A stretch of 45,237 nucleotides of DNA, taken from the NCBI RefSeq assembly GCF_016429285.1, contig NZ_JAELUI010000037.1:1-45237 (forward strand), read 5' to 3'. Positions 45,146 through 45,237 of this stretch are shown here, one piece after another; within the stretch, counting starts at the first letter, position 1; each line of letters starts with the position of its first letter. This DNA is from Ralstonia sp. ASV6 (GTDB taxonomy: Bacteria; Pseudomonadota; Gammaproteobacteria; Burkholderiales; Burkholderiaceae). The position numbers and the translations under genes are program-made. A model generated the notes under the pieces. That model did no database searches, had not been told where the DNA came from, and saw nothing but the letters and a program-made list of their open reading frames with translations.

Positions 45146-45237
45146 ATGACCACCCTCGCCTCCGTCGTTTCCTGCCTGCCCGATTACGATCCGAACGCGC
45201 TGCCGGTCGCGCAGGCGCAAGCCATCATGCGCGACTT
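45146..45237 (+). CDS. moeA: Molybdopterin molybdenumtransferase MoeA, N-terminus (cut by window edge)
   Basis: Thirty codons are inside the window: MTTLASVVSCLPDYDPNALP then VAQAQAIMRD. The pattern of a short leader followed by an Ala-rich helix (LPVAQAQAIM) is the usual MoeA start, as in the L-x-V-x-x-A-x-x-x-I/L of the family. The position directly after moaA-mobA supports it. MoeA inserts molybdate into adenylylated molybdopterin. The short length keeps certainty moderate. Confidence 0.7.
   Translation, partial: MTTLASVVSCLPDYDPNALPVAQAQAIMRD

Overview
This window is a high-GC betaproteobacterial chromosome segment. Gene order and protein sequence point to the genus Ralstonia or a close Burkholderiaceae relative. 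The evidence is a fab-rpoE-lepA-rnc-nagZ superoperon, EF-P paired with the arginine rhamnosyltransferase EarP, and a divergent rluC/rne pair. The genus is an inference from memory of gene order; no search was run. I see no insertion sequence, prophage or CRISPR array.

Layout. (1) 1-1200: the 5' end of glucarate dehydratase (gudD, minus strand) with a divergent GntR/FadR-family repressor. Two near-identical 20-bp operators flank the repressor gene. (2) 1200-1470: a gene-free stretch with three consecutive hairpins ending in an intrinsic terminator, a candidate small RNA. (3) 1469-7797: a minus-strand signalling module. In transcription order it holds a canonical OmpR-type response regulator, a LysM-FecR periplasmic protein, a CHASE2-PAS histidine kinase, a small ORF, and a second OmpR-type regulator whose receiver has lost its phosphorylation residues. 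This is the least ordinary system in the window. (4) 7798-9602: an MFS efflux gene and a divergent HxlR regulator sharing a 25-bp palindrome. (5) 9653-10021: tRNA-Cys and two identical tRNA-Gly genes. (6) 10154-12772: pgsA and uvrC. (7) 12870-14769: earP and efp.

(8) 14871-34629 is one long minus-strand housekeeping block. In transcription order it runs yceD-rpmF-plsX-fabH-fabD-fabG-acpP-fabF-membrane protein-rpoE-rseA-rseB-mucD-glutaredoxin-lepA-lepB-DUF4845-rnc-era-recO-pdxJ-acpS-nagZ. It links fatty-acid synthesis, the sigma-E envelope stress response, protein export, RNA processing, ribosome assembly and cell-wall recycling. Many stops and starts overlap (ATGA or TAATG), so translational coupling is likely. 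Visible internal signals include promoter-like boxes before yceD, rpmF, acpP and lepA, and a terminator-like hairpin between rpmF and plsX.

(9) 34850-36181: maf and an RsmI-like methyltransferase, which run stop-to-stop into (10) 36182-39417, sppA-Rieske protein-HAD phosphatase-rluC on the minus strand. (11) 39418-43168: rne (RNase E) behind a 739-bp structured leader region. (12) 43350-45237: molybdenum cofactor genes moaA, mobA and the start of moeA.

Starts were chosen by family alignment and Shine-Dalgarno position, so many differ from the longest open frame. Promoters and operators were read by eye and are candidates only.
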